Of a stretch of DNA of 64,000 nucleotides, positions 21,611 to 38,130 are shown piece after piece. A model generated the notes under the pieces. It was given only the letters and a program-made list of their open reading frames with translations, ran no database searches and was not told the origin of the DNA. A program made the position numbers and the translations under genes. Source of the stretch: Leucogyrophana mollusca. Its lineage: Eukaryota > Basidiomycota > Agaricomycetes > Boletales. The stretch is from assembly GCA_021014945.1 (NCBI GenBank), contig MU266367.1, forward strand, positions 62,001 through 126,000, written 5' to 3'. How positions within the stretch are numbered: position 1 is the stretch's first letter; every line of letters begins with the position of its first letter.

Positions 21611-23635
21611 ATGTCTTTGGTCCACGGATATTCATCAGACGAGGACGACGCCGCAAACGCAAAAGATGCATTTGGCCTCTCGAAACTACCCACTGCAAAA
21701 AAAATCCGCACGGATGAGCCAAGTCTCGTACCTACAGCCGCGCCCCATGTTCTCGCAGAGGATCCGCTCACACAGACAGCACTCGTAACGCGTCCGACGG
21801 ACACACAGATGAACGTCAATATCCCTTATGCAGATCTCATCCTCCCCATCCAAGGCCCAGAAAATCCGTTCGCTGACCGCAACCGCTTCCTGAATCAAAA
21901 CGCCCTCGCAGGACATGTCGAAGAACAGTCAATGTCGGACCACGCTTTCCGCGCTCAACACCTCACGCACTCCATCCTGGGCTATTCCGCTAACCCTTCC
22001 GTCGACCCGAGCGCACCAAGTGTTATCGGTGCTCTCGACAAAGCGAGGGAAAATGGTTTTGCGACGATTGATACAATGAGGGCAACAAACCGGGTAAAGA
22101 AGGAGTTGAAGCGCAAGCGGAAAGCAAAGGGTGACCTCGACGTTGTCGACGGTGAAGGTGCTTATGTCGGTCCATGGGCATCATGGGAAGGCGAGGAGCA
22201 ATCAGCCTTCCTTGATGGTGTTGAAGAACAGCCAGATGACGCGGAAGAATCTGAAGAACCTGAACCTGAGATGCCCGTACGCACAAGGGGAGTTAGGCCC
22301 AAACGCGGAGCGTACGGACAGGAGACCTCTATTTTCCATGGCAAGTCTATGACAGACTACCAGGGGAGGACATATATGCATCCGCCCCTCGCCGAGGCGC
22401 CACACCTTACGAGCGAGGCCGGGTCACAGGAAACTTTCATTCCCAAAAATTGTATACATACTTGGACGGGCCATACCCAGGGTGTGTCTGTTATCCGGCT
22501 ATTCCCCGAGACGGGCCACCTCATGCTCAGCGGGTCAATGGACACAAAAATCAAGGTGCGGGATAGATTTATATCACTTAGTGTCAATCTCACGCACTGT
22601 GTAGTTGTGGGATGTATATACGCATGGAAACTGCCTGCGTACCTTCCATGGTCATGTCCAGGCAGTAAAGGATGTCACTTTTTCCAACGACGGGCGCAAG
22701 TTCCTCTCGTGTGGATATGACCGGCAGATGAAGCTGTGGGACACCGAGACAGGGCAGTGTTTGAAGCGATTTAGTAACGGCAAGACGCCATATGTAGTAA
22801 AGTTCCACCCGGACGAAGACAAGCAGCATATATTCTTGGCGGGTATGTCAGATAAGAAGATAATTCAGGTGAGTTTATAACTTAGCTAACTTCAGGTGTT
22901 TTATTGGTACTCAAAAGCGCTTCTCGATGCAGTACGACATGAACTCGGGCGAGATTACCCAAGAATACGATCAGCATCTTGGTCCCGTCAACACTATCAC
23001 TTTCGTCGACGAAAACAGACGTTTCGTCACGACGTCTGATGATAAGACGATTCGTGCCTGGGATTACGATATTCCGGTCGTTATCAAGTATATCGCTGAG
23101 CCGCATATGCACTCAATGCCCGCTGTAACGCTTCACCCATCTAGTTCGCACTTCCCCCTTAGTGAGATAGCCTGCAACTGACCCTTCTCCCAGAAAAATA
23201 CTTCGCCGCACAGTCCCTCGACAACCAGATCCTTATCTATAGCACGGATAACTTCCGACAGAACCGCAAGAAGCGCTTTGCGGGGCACAGTGTTGCTGGC
23301 TATGCGTGCCAGGTTGGGTTCTCGCCCGATGGGAAGTGGGTGAGTAGCGGTGACGGGGACGGGAACGTTGTCTTCTGGGACTGGAAGACTGGGCGCATCA
23401 AGAGCCGGCTAAAGGCCCACAACAAGGTCGTCATCGCGCATGAGTGGTTACCACATGAAACCGTGGGTCGCGTTCTTTGTGTTTCGCTAGTTCTTGTTTT
23501 GCTAACGAGGTGTGGTATACAGTCGAAAGTGGTGACGGCATCGTGGGACGGGCTGATAAAGCTTTGGGTATGTCGTCTCTACTTGGCGTTTTTGTGACAT
23601 AGCGTACTGATACTTGGTTTTTACTTCAGGACTAA
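21611..23635 (+). CDS. PRP17: Pre-mRNA-processing factor 17 (WD40, second-step splicing factor)
   Basis: Exons 21611-22555, 22605-22868, 22933-23143, 23194-23462, 23523-23567 and 23630-23635 encode 579 aa, about the length of human CDC40. The N terminus contains [19 protein letters not shown] and the basic [12 protein letters not shown]. Seven WD40 blades begin at [19 protein letters not shown] and include [49 protein letters not shown] and [14 protein letters not shown]. The last coding exon is six bases (Asp plus stop); without that splice the frame adds an unrelated ten-residue tail. It works at the second catalytic step of splicing. Confidence 0.93.
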
Positions 23636-23902
23636 TACCGTTGCTGGTAATATTTTGCATAATTGTTGTAGTATGTATTATTAGCCTGCCGCTCTCTAAT
23701 GACATTACTTGCCTGCTCGGTGATCTGTTGCTAGCAGCCGCTACCAAGGCCTGGGGCCGAGGGGGGGGGGACTCCAGCCAGCGGAAAACGCTCATTCCGC
23801 TTCGACATCGCTTTTGGAATAACTTGTTCACTGCCCGATTCTCAGGAAATTTCACTAATATTGAATCAACAGGTATATGGAGACCACAACATCTTGCTCC
23901 CA

Positions 23903-26900
23903 TCACTCAGCACCACGCGCCCTTCCTGCCGCCAAAGCGTACAGCTCGTCTTTATCCCCACTCTCTTCAACAAGCGCACGAAACATCCCCTTTCGGTTCT
24001 TTAAGAGCTCTGAAGGACTTCCGAATTCCATCTGTAGAGAGTCAGTATCCACCACCACCAGAATAACGTAGGTGGGTTGGCTTACAAGCTTCCCAGCATC
24101 GAGGACCATCTGAGAAAGGTAATCAGCCGTAAGTCTCATTGGAGACTGGGGAAACATGCTTACTATCTTGTCCGCATCCATGATAGTGTGCAGGCGGTGA
24201 GCAATGATGAGCTGAGTTACATCTTGGAGTTCATGTCGAAGGGAGGACTGAATAGCGGCATCGGTTTTGTAGTCTGAGAAATGGTTACAGGTCAATTTCC
24301 ATGCGACCATGGTCATGATGGCTTACCTATCGCAGATGTGGCTGATCATTGGAGAGTCAGTAAGGAAGAGAGAGGGAGAAAGCGGGAATACTAGCCTTCA
24401 TCTAAGATCAGCAGCTTACTGCCGCGTACCATAGCTCTTGCAAGAGCTAGAATTTGTCGCTGACCAACAGACAAGTTCCCACCGCCTCCTGAAATAGCGG
24501 TCTCCAGAGTCAACCTATCCTTGTCAGCGTCATCTTGCAAAGAGAACAGCCCTGCAGAGCGCAGGGCATCATTCAAGACCGCATCATCGTGCTGGTCAAA
24601 AGGGTCCAGATTTTGACGAAGGGTTCCGCTGAGCAGTTCGGGCTATATGGAGCTGTGAGGTTTACTGTGGCATAAAGGGGTTTGAGACTTACAATCTGGG
24701 GGATAATAGTCACGTTTGAGCGAAGATCCTCCAGATTAACAGAACTGGTTGGGATTCCGTCGAAATATACATCTCCCTCGGTGTATATACAGCGCAGGAG
24801 GGAGAGCGTCAGTGAGCTCTGTGGAAACAGTTAGCAACAATGCTATTTTCGGGTGTCTGATAGCAGACCTTGCCACTGCCAGTGCGCCCAACTGAGAGTC
24901 AACTCAGCATCATTCAACAGAATAATGTGGCGGTAGCACATACCGATTCCAACACGTTCCCCGGAGAGGATGTGGAAGGACAAGTCCTGCAGGACTCTCG
25001 GCCCATCCTGTATGCCGCCTGCTTAGCCGGGGGTATATCAAGGAAAATAGATCCGTGACCCACCGAGGAATATCGAGCAGAGAGATTCTCCACTCGCAAG
25101 TCGCCGCTGGCAGGCCAATATGCGGGAGGCTTTCCATCTTCAGTGGATTTCGGTTCCTGCTCTATCTTGATGTAGCTGTCGATCCGCTCGAGACTGACCC
25201 GACCTGTCAGCAACTTCCTCCAAACGTGCTCTTGGACCCACCTGTTCCCTATCGTAAAAAGTCAACAAAACAGTTCTTTCGCATTAAAACCTTCAGAACG
25301 CACCATTGACTTCCAGATCGTTCACGACTCTGACCCACCAAATGATCATAGCGCTGAATGCAACTGTCCCATAACGATGAGAAAAGCATAAAGACTGCCC
25401 CACGAAGATACGAACCAGCCATGTTCAGCGAGAATCCAATATTCGACGCTTTCGAAGCGTTACCGCCGTAGACGAGATATCCAGCAAGGCCAGCAGTAAA
25501 CAAGGCTCCGACAGCAGTTACTCGGACACAAACCCAGCTTCGGAAAGAATTGAGGATCTTCCATGGACGAGAAATGACGGCAGACTCACCGATTCAAGCA
25601 GTAGAACATACGTGCCGACTTTGTGTAGCGGTCAACCCGGGCTAGCGACTCTTGCTTGAAAAACTCTTCTGCACCATACGCCCGAATAGAAGCTAAAAAA
25701 CTTCGGTAAACACGAGGGCGCAACGATAGTGACCAGAGACCTACTTATTCCTGTCATGGCTGCCCCAAAATGTGCCAGTACTGGAGCCTTAGCATTGCTC
25801 ATCTCTCGTTTCACAGATAGCTGCGCTTTCATGTAAACCCTGCCAATGAATCCACCCACCACTCCAACGATAACACCTGGAAGCAAGAAAGGAGGCGTGA
25901 TCAACACAATGGCTCCGACCTTGATGATCATTGTTAGTGTGAGCTCCGATACCAGCCCGAGAGTTTGACAGAAAGGACCGTCGACTGTGAAACTGATAAG
26001 TCAGGCGGGAAAACATCTCGGGTAAGAACACGCACTGGCTCGAATGTCTTGAGTGCATCGCGTGATTACTCGAGAGGTAGGTGTCGTGTCTAGCCATCTA
26101 GGGACCGGGACAATAAGTGGTGAATCAACCGAATAGCAGTTAGTTACACACCTGAGAGTCGTTCCCAAGATGGACTTGACCAGCTTACTGTGGATTGTCC
26201 GTGACGCCCTGATAGCGCCATAATAATAGACGGCATATCCGCCAAAATACGTGAACAAAGCAATCGAGAGCAGCAACGCGTATACTGCCAAGTAGCTAGA
26301 ACACATTGTATTCAGCTTTGGATTTGAAAATATCGATATAATCTCACTATAAAACATTGACTTCTGAGGGAGGGCGGATTTGGTATTGAGAGGCCCAATA
26401 GCCGAGGAACCAATTTTGCGCAGTGTTCAGCAGGTCAGTGAGCGCAAGTAGACCAAGGATAACGATCCAGAAGGCAAAGGGATACCGGCCGCCTAAACTG
26501 ACGAGATACAATTTGACTTGCAAAGCCAATGGTATTCTGTGTCAATTGCTATAGCCTCAGAACTTCATGTCTGGGGGAACACTCACACGCATGCCAACTG
26601 ACGTGGCCTTCTAAAATCTCCTCTTTTATCACGAGCTTTCCGTCCACCTTAGTCTCCGTCTTGATTTCCTGCGCCCCGTCAGTGACCTCCGCGTGCTCGA
26701 TGGCTTCTTGCTCTTTAGCTATTTCCGCGGCTAGCCTGTGATCCTTTGCAATGGCGTCGGAGATAGATCCTTTGCTGGCAATACGTCCATTGGCACCGAC
26801 ACAGACCACGAAGTGAGATATAGCGCTCGTCATCGCCACATTATGCGTCTACCAGGTAACATGGGTCAAGTATACAGTGAGCCAATACTTGAGACATACC

Positions 26901-29900
26901 ACCAATAGAACAGTCCGGTCCGCGACAAGATCGCCGGCCAAGCATTTGTCAACAATCCATTTTGCAGTGTGCACATCGAGAGCAGCCAAAATCTAAAGGA
27001 TCTAGGTTCAAAACGGAATCTATAGCATATTGTTGAAAGAAACGTACATCGTCCAACAAAAGGATTTGCGCTTGCGAGTATATCGCTCGCGCAAGAGTGA
27101 CTCGTGCCTATTTGAAGGTCAACGAAGGAATGTACAGAGGCCATGTTGATCACCTTTTGACCACCGCTGCACGTGGAGGATATCAGATCACCGCAGGCAT
27201 CGTTGACAGCATGTACGAACCTAAGAGTGAGACCTTTCTCCCCGACTTCAGTTTGATCCCCAGCTTCGAATAAGCTCAGGTCACGCTCAAGCGCACACTG
27301 ATGCAAAACTGTCCACAAAGGGTCGGTGCTATGTCTGGACGATGACACAAATTTCGCACCTTTTTTGTACCGGGCTTCGTCATAAGGTGCTCCGAAGAGG
27401 ATATTGTCCTGTAGACCACCATTAAGAACGGAGATATAGCCTGCGAGAAGGAAAAACAAAAATACATACCCGAATAGTCTCGCTCTGAACCCATGATTCT
27501 TGTGCGGCGTAGGCAATCCCTCCTTTGCGAGGTAGATTGAACCACGACGTGGGACCCGAGGGAATAAAATGCATCTCGCCTACAAACGGACAAAATCTGA
27601 GACCAAGCCTGTCGCAGACATCGTTCTCTGTTTACCTAGTAAAGCCATCAATATCGACGTCTTTCCCGAACCGGTTGGCCCGACAATGAGGTTGATTCGT
27701 CCACGTTGGAAGAGCAACTCGTCCTCAACACGCAATTTGAAACCTCGTCTCGAGATGGTCGCGGAGCCATCATTCTCGTTTGACCAAGAAAAGACTGCGT
27801 TTCGGAAGCCAATGAGGTCTGACTCTTGGCCGTCCGGTGAGAACAATTGTGCTCCCTCGTCTTTAGTCTCGGTGAACTTGTCCAATAATTCTGTTTCCGT
27901 TAAGAACTTGTTTATCCGATCTAGCGATACCTTGGCTAAGGGCCAGCAGTCAACAACAAACTATCTGAGTGCACGGCGCATCGTCTTTTACCTTGAATGA
28001 TTCTCGGAAGCATGTAAAACACGGTAAAAAACTGTTCCTTCATCATGTCAAAGACTGTAGTGGTGTATCGTCAGCACAGGGGCTAGGACGCTCAGAAATT
28101 TACGAACCAGCCATGGACGAAAATACTTTTGACGCTACACGTTGGCGGTAAGCTTTTTCCAAACAAAGAAAGTACCGCCTACAGACCTGATAGACTCTCT
28201 CCCATAATTAAGGTCTGCAAGAAACGTTAGAGTGTGGGTGTCGGTGTGAGCATTGAGCGAGGGTAATCAATATCACATACGAAGGTGGTGTACGTGGCAA
28301 GCATGGTGACGAGAGGGACCATAAAGCTGAAATGTGCGTAAGTCATAAATGCAACGAAAAACGGGCGAGGGACCTCACTTCAGAATGTTGGTCATCACTT
28401 CGAGAATATATGCTTTGTAAAGCCACCCGAGTTCTTCCTCACGCTTCTCTGTGATCTTTTTATCCATCCTCTTTTCCCAACCGAAGAACTTGACCATCCG
28501 GAGAACGTTCAGGGCTGCATCGGGGTAAGCTAGTCATCCTTAAGCTTGCCCGGAAACTTACTTTCTGTCATCAGCTGCACTCGCGCGTCGGCCTACCATG
28601 GTTGTTCGTGAAATGATATCAAGAGTTAATTCAAGCGGCTTGCCTTGTCCATCTTGGAGAGCTGAACTGCGTGTGTCATCCGGCCCAGGTAACCAGGAAG
28701 AGGGACCAAAACAATCATAGCTGCCAGACCGACGAAGGCGCTCCACCCAAGGATCCCATAGATGAACCAAATACTCAAACCAACTTGCACAGGAATGTGA
28801 AGACCTGAGAAACGAGGTGTTAGTATGCTCCTGCTTCCTAGGACCCGGTACGTACCAATGAGCAAAAAGTTTCGCCCTTCGTTAAGACTGCTCAGATCTG
28901 TAGTAACCAGGTTGTTCAGTTTGCCAACTAAGTTGCTTGCTCTACTTTTTGGGCCCTCGTCCTTCTTGCTATCACTTGTCACAGTACTGGATCGAATGGT
29001 CTCGGTCTCGCCTTCCTCTGTGTCACTGGCGAGCGTGCTGGACTGGGCACTGTCGAGAGCGGTCGCGTCTGTCGGCTCGTCGACCTTCTTTCCATCGTCC
29101 GGAAGCTCTGCTTTCATGCGTATACGCAGTGAGTGGTTAAAGACGAGCTGCACAATTATGCTTTCCGTTTGCACTAGGGCACGTGTCTATAAGCAAGGTT
29201 AGGAAACAGGATCGCGAATAGTGTACTGGTATACTCGCCGCAATGAAGATATACCACTCAAACGCGACGGTTGATAAGAACGGCCCAAGGAACAGCCATA
29301 CGACCCATACCCAGGGGCGGAAGATAGCACCTTCACCCCCTGTCTCCAAGTATCTAAACGAGGCGCGGTCCATGAACGATGAGACAAAGCAAGTAAGGGG
29401 CCACTCACAGAAGAAGATATCTAATGCCGAGTGGGCTCGCTAGATTCGCGGCGGCGACGAAACAGACCAACACCGCCAAAGTCAGGTATTCCGTGCCTAA
29501 AGGACTTGTTGGTGGCTCTCCAAAGCCTGAACATGACCACACTCACGAAAGACTTTCATTAACCCAAAGAAAAGGTGGCGCCTGTTACTTCCGGAGAATG
29601 GGTCAAGATGCTACGGCAGGGAAGATTAATGATGCACTTCAGTTGCAAGGTCCTATAAGATTACCGGTAAGGCCTTCTTCGCTAAATTAGTGGAAAAATC
29701 CTGGTCAGACAGAGGGGGCAAATGATCGTATGACAAATGGGGTATCCTGTAGGCAAGATAGACGGTAGGATTCTCCCATGTGTATGTCAGCATGGAAAGC
29801 CAGGACGAGGTTTGCTCTGGATGAGGCTCAGCTACGGGATTCTACCGAAAGGGGTCAAATGCGTGTTACTGAACAGCCGACACGGACCTACCGCAGGATC

Positions 29901-30621
29901 AAAAGGAATGTATTGCCTCGGGCTGATCATCGGAAACACGATGCTGATCAAGGTCAAAACAGTGATTTTGGCCCACAACAGCCAGCCCTCGTGGATATCT
30001 TCTGGCTGTTTCGTGAAGGTGGCCAAAGGAAACAAATCGCGGTATGCAAAGACGGCAAAAATCGCCAGAAGCAATGTGGCCAAGTGGATAGACGCATGAC
30101 CACCCCATCGTGATGGGGTGGTAACAGAGACAAGACCGAGCAATGCAGCATAAGCCTAGCCGCGCGTCAGACACAAGTATCACAACGCATAGAGGAAAGC
30201 GAGATGTAGATACCGATGTCGCACAGAGGGCAACCTGATGCCACTTCATTGGTGAGGCTCGTTGTGGGTGCAATTCCAGCTCGAAGCTTGCTACAACCAA
30301 ACCCAAGAATACAAGGCAACCAACGAATCGAGCAAACTTGTAACCATATATGACTGATCCGCCGTGCTGCGACACAAACGATTTTGACGCGCCAGGATGA
30401 GGCACGCCAGCATCTGGACGGCGAGACCGAAGATTCGATCTAATAAACTGTAAAAGCAGAACAATGGCCGATATGCCAGCAACATAAGCAGGTATTATTA
30501 ATGACGTGTGCCAGATGTTGGTGCTGCTGAGTATCGATATTGATGAGTTTCGCCCTCGAGTCCAATGGCGAAGAACTTACGTGCTGCCTAGCAGTATCTC
30601 ATACACAAGGCTCGATACCAT
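23903..30621 (-). CDS. Full-length ABCC-type (MRP/Yor1-like) ABC transporter
   Basis: A long minus gene of some twenty exons. From the N terminus: a TMD0-like hydrophobic region (ATG at 30621, then SLIIPAYVAGISAIVLLLQF), TMD1, an acidic or serine-rich loop near 29000, NBD1 (Walker A VGPTGSGKTS, signature SGGQKARVTLARAI, Walker B ILLLDD), a linker, TMD2 (for example ALLLSIALFTYFGGYAVYYY), and NBD2 (Walker A GRTGSGKSS, signature LSVGQRQILALARAM, Walker B LLILDEATS). It ends LAAGRARGAE. Such pumps export glutathione conjugates or metabolites at the plasma or vacuolar membrane. It lies between the two peptide blocks and is a candidate exporter, but nothing in the sequence proves the link. Confidence 0.88.
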
Positions 30622-33600
30622 CTCGCACCGCGTTCTGGACGCGACAACTGGGACGAACTGGCCAAAAGCAAAGGCACTCTGAGCCAATATGAAACTCCGG
30701 GCCGTAGCACGGATTGCAGCAGCAACCCGAAGCCTGACGCGATTCAAGAGGAAGTGACAGTAGTTTTCAGTCTTTCAGACAGTAGTGTCTTACCTTTCTA
30801 CTATCCTAGAGCACAGCCAACACAGGTATGTTGTGTGATAGCTCGGAACTCCAAGGAAGGATTCAGGCCTGTCAGGGTTGAACGTTGATCAACCATATGG
30901 CCATTGGGCACAAATCATACAAAATGATATATTGATGAGGGTCGTTTTTGGCAGATTTGCGGACAGCCTTACTTCGTCTGGATAGACGTTTTAGGAAGCG
31001 GAGTTAAAAACAGCTGGGGCGGGCGCTTCCCGACCTTTCCGTGGGATCTGAGAGGGCAGACTTGTCCTCGAACTTTGCCAATAGAGTTTCACCTAGGTCT
31101 GAAGGGCAGCATACAGAATTCAGATCAGCAAACCGGATGGAGATTTTATTCACAAAAGTCACCCACCCTCTGGCGACAACTTGTGACCGAACATCACCAT
31201 AAAAGGCGACGGCGCATGGTTGCACGTCAAAACGTTAATTGCAAAGCGCGGAGCCCAAAATGTGTTCTGGACTGGCATTGGACTGGCAGTGGAGATGGTT
31301 CCTCCTGCAGATTTCAGTCTGACGCGGCTTGTCCGGCTCAAACGATCGGAGTTTTGTTGAGCCGTGGCATGCCGAACTCAGCTGTCTACTCTCCTGGAGC
31401 CAGCGCTCAGTTCTAGAAACGTCTTCAGATCCTGCGGAAAGTCATCCAGTGTCGAGCTTTACGACCATCCAGCGCGACGCCGTGATCGGTGGACAGACCC
31501 GCGAAACATACTAAAACAGGTATGTCACTTGAATTATACCAAATGGATTTGCTCAAGAAGCCGCGTGCTGCGCGCTGAGCACTTACTAGTCTCCAATGTG
31601 GGTCGTGGTGACCCACCCTTCGTTGGACGTCCTTAGCGACTAAGCAAGGACCCGCATACTTGGACGTCGCCATCTCCCACAGCTGCCCTCGCTCTCAATT
31701 CGCGTGCTGGTACGCTGTGCAAAAAGACTCGGACGTTGTCCTAGTAGATTCGGTATGTCATTATTTATCAAGTATTTTCCAGCACAGGACAGCATTTCAA
31801 CACCAACGATCGTCTGGCAGTGTGCGGGATTGCTAAACATAGGCCCGCTTGTGCGTGACCACTCACGACGACAATAATCTGGACGTCAGCCACTAACATG
31901 CGAGAGCTGGCTTCGACGTGCGCCCTCGTGCACCAGTATGCAATATATTGCACTCCACCAAGGTCGCGATACGCTAAATGAATTGCACCATCTGCGATTT
32001 TTTTAGTCTCCATGTGGGATGACGACTTCGACAGGGGATGTCTTCGTGACTTTTCTTAATGTGATTCATACTCGTGCGGGAGCGACCGGGACTTTCAGAT
32101 CTCAAAAGCTAGGCACAAACTATTCAGTGGAAACCCGAAGCCCGTGAGGTCGCATCACCTACCCACAGCCACTATTCCACTATCACCGTGCCCGTTGGGC
32201 ACGCACAGAAATAAGCAGAAAGCACGACATGCTCAGAGTATCTTCGTCCTGGAATTCGGAATTGGCCTGATGGTCAGAAATATAGCTACCGGGATAGGTA
32301 TGTCTTATCAGTCCCACTTCCATCCTTCCCGTCGATTTTCCAAAAACTGGATTCTGGTGGGCATCTCGCTATCATAGCTGTTCCACGCTGCAGCCAATGA
32401 CACCATATGCTTTCCTCATGGCCAGTTCCACGATGTCATTGACGGGATTGTGTGTATCATGCCTCAACCTCGGTCGTACCATTGATTTCCAGCCTTGAGA
32501 GGTGGCGTATCAATTCAGGCGTGAAGATATCCCCACTCAAAGCTCGACCTGTTGCATATCCGCTCGGTGAGGTCAGGGAGTAGATCCTCCGCTGGGTTCT
32601 CTTAGCGTCGAAAGCGGTCATCATACGGCAGTCTGTGGGGGCTTCGAGTACGTCCGTATTCGTATCCCATCACGCGTCGATCTAACGCCCATTCATTATA
32701 GGTGCGACTTCTGCGCTGTCGACAACCATTCCAGTACAATCGTATTTATTGTTAGCAGATGACATCATTGCTAAGTATCTTGAAGAGACATCTATACTCG
32801 CATCGGGGAGGCCACATGCCTGCACCCACCCATGTACCTTCCCATCACACCTTGGCATCGGAGCCATTGACATCTTCGGAACTCAATGTTCAACGTCAAG
32901 TTTCAACCGGAACCCCACAGGCCAATTGTATATGGTGTCAACACGACAGATTCCGCCAGGAACGGGTCAAGTGAACTGACTGCAACACGGAACATGTTGA
33001 CGGAACCAAGAATGGGAGTCCAGGATAGGTCGACGATGGGAGACTGATAGCAAGTATAGCTGGCCCCCCAAACATACCTATCAAGTTTCAATTGAACCAC
33101 CCCAGGAGGTATCTTGGGCGATCAGTGTGGACTACTATACATGCACCGCGGCAACGCAAAGGTAAAATTAGGATTTTAAGTGGGATGGTGATTGGATGAT
33201 ACTTGAGGCATGTGCGGGAGGAAGACGATGGAAGAGGTTGTTAGGCGTCGCGGGTACGCGTACCTATGTGACTATTGAGTCGTGTTAATCGAGGGAATGG
33301 AGATCTAAGTATGACTGGAGAGTGCTCACGCCTCGCATGTTGTAACAAGCTTTTTTGCCTTCCTGTGGACAGAGATGGCGACGGGCTGGGTACGTGAGAA
33401 GGAAGGGCTATGTATACACTTTGAGTTTAGAGATGATTAGGTTCCCCCACCACTGCACTCAAGAATGGCGACCAATCACGATGGACGGCGTCGCGTTTCG
33501 GTCGGAGTATGTGTAGGAACGTTTGGGGTGCAAGGCACAGACGGGAATGAAAACGGACTCGGTCGTTCCACTCTGGGCTTTGCCAGGAGCCAAGGTCAGC

Positions 33601-33969
33601 TATGGGTGTACTAGCGGCAATCCAGACCACCCCGAGTCGCGATGCGATGCGAGACCCTCTTTATTTTCACTGATTCGCTGATTTTCAGTAACGGAGTCCA
33701 CTGCCAGTTCTATGATGGTGAAGAGGGCGCTGTAAAAATAATAACGGGTGTGTGTAAATATTTGTGTCAAGTGCACAAAGAGTCTCCCGAGTAGAGGCCG
33801 GCGGCCGTTTTGGGTCGGTTCCTGAGTGGCCCAATTCTCGTTCCCTTTCCCGGGCGAGTGACCGACCGCGTGGATTGCAATATCCTTTTTCTCATATCTC
33901 TATCCACAGCTCAATAAAAGCTCCCCCGCTCACAGTCATTCCTTCCATACACCCCGCCAACTCTCAATA
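30622..33969. other. Long intergenic region, no gene supported
   Basis: About 3.3 kb with only short overlapping open frames on both strands (the longest about 113 aa, without recognisable motifs). A minus-strand stretch around 32700-33090 reads partly protein-like (PYTIGLWGSG, CQGVMGRYMG) but contains stops. It may be relic DNA. No terminal repeats or transposase motifs were seen. Confidence 0.4.
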
Positions 33970-34245
33970 ATGGTGTTCTCGTCAAAGTGGTACATTGCCT
34001 TCCTCCTGGCTTGCGTTCTCCAGGTCTCTGTAGCCTTGCCGGTGCGCTTACCTTTTAGTGATTATTGTGTTTGATGTAGGCGCTGACAACAACTATCTCA
34101 TAGATTGAGCTGGCAGAAAGAGTAAGGACCCATCTCAATCATTAGCCGAGCTCCTCTTGTTGACCGCATGGTGGACCCACAGGACCGTCCTGTTGCAGAT
34201 AACTTTGGCGGAGGCGGTGGAGGCGGTGGAGGCCCCGACTGGTAG
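33970..34245 (+). CDS. Tiny secreted Gly-rich peptide
   Basis: Exons 33970-34041, 34104-34121 and 34183-34245, all phase 0, encode 50 aa. A clear signal peptide (MVFSSKWYIAFLLACVLQVS) ends near VALP; the mature part reads IELAER, DRPVADNF, nine Gly and a final PDW. The AER dibasic-like step resembles the kexin sites of the precursor family, but there are no repeats. Upstream lie CT-rich tracts and an AATAAA-like stretch at 33910. A role as a signalling or RiPP-like peptide is open. Confidence 0.7.
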
Positions 34246-34967
34246 AGTGTCCACGCCAACACTGGTATGTCCGATATTTCCTGGTCTAGCCTCTGTGTTG
34301 ATGATCTACCGACGACGACAGCCCTGTTCTCCGGTCTGTCGATCCCTCGTGCTGCCTAAAACCAGTCCTCGTGCTTCTCGCGTTCCAATCCCATCACCTG
34401 TTTATTCATCGCCATTGGTGCTATACGCTCCATATCCCATTTCTCGCTGCAATTAATCCATGTCGTCGTAATCACACATTCCTTTTCATATTTAGCTTGC
34501 GTTTCCAGCGGTGGAAGCCGTCTTGCAAGATCTATAACCAATAACCTTGTATACTCGACTTGTATTCCATCCACTTTGAAACTGAGTTATCTATTTTGCT
34601 TTGGACACCTACATTCGTATCTGCTCTCGCTCATCCACTTACTATGTGATAAAAGGGTTTAGCCTCGGTTTTGATTTGATTTCTTGCACATCCTGCAGCT
34701 GCAGTCGAATGGATACACTTATAAATCGAATTAATTCTCCCGAAGATGATGCTTTCGAAGGTCGACGAAGTGCTGATTTTGATGAACTGTCGTGCACTGA
34801 CCTGCACTGGGTGCTGACTCAGTCGTCGACTGAGCCTCAGCCTCAGTTGTGATTGCCAGCCACCGGAACAGACCGAGCCTAGCTTAGGGCCGGCATAGTC
34901 GCGTAAATGGACGCGCTGGTTTACGCGTTTCGTACACCTTTACACCAAAACGCTTTCTTCCCCAACC
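34246..34967. other. Intergenic region upstream of MCM3
   Basis: Contains the 3' region of the Gly-rich peptide gene and the MCM3 promoter. No further gene is supported. Confidence 0.5.
34923..34928. promoter_or_regulatory. MCB-type cell-cycle box upstream of MCM3
   Basis: ACGCGT, the MluI cell-cycle box bound by MBF-type factors in yeasts, sits 39 bp before the MCM3 ATG. A partial match (GACGCGCT) lies about 15 bp further upstream. G1/S control is expected for an MCM gene. Confidence 0.6.
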
Positions 34968-37787
<2,820 letters not shown>

Positions 37788-38130
37788 GTAGGACAACCGC
37801 GGGGGTCTCTTTACATTGATCTTGCATTGGATTTTCTTGTTTTCGCTTTCGTTGCTGATTGACTCGCCACTGTATTCCCCTGTTGTTATGCAATTGTACT
37901 TATAACACCTAGAGATAAGAAATGTGCACATGGACAGTGCCACACTATTGCGTGTTTTGACATTCGCTCGTGTCCTGTGTTGGAGCCGAAACATAGCTTG
38001 CTTGCTATTTACAGGCACCTAGTCCATCTCGCACTCCAGCTCGGTCCCACCCTATTACTCGCGTCCCCGCAACATCACTCCCACGTCTGCTGGCGCTCTC
38101 ACACATGCACGGCGCCCCACTTCTACCCTC
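37788..38130. other. Convergent 3' intergenic region
   Basis: Lies between the convergent ends of MCM3 and the TIP20-like gene. T-rich segments near 37830-37870 may serve 3'-end formation. No gene seen. Confidence 0.4.
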
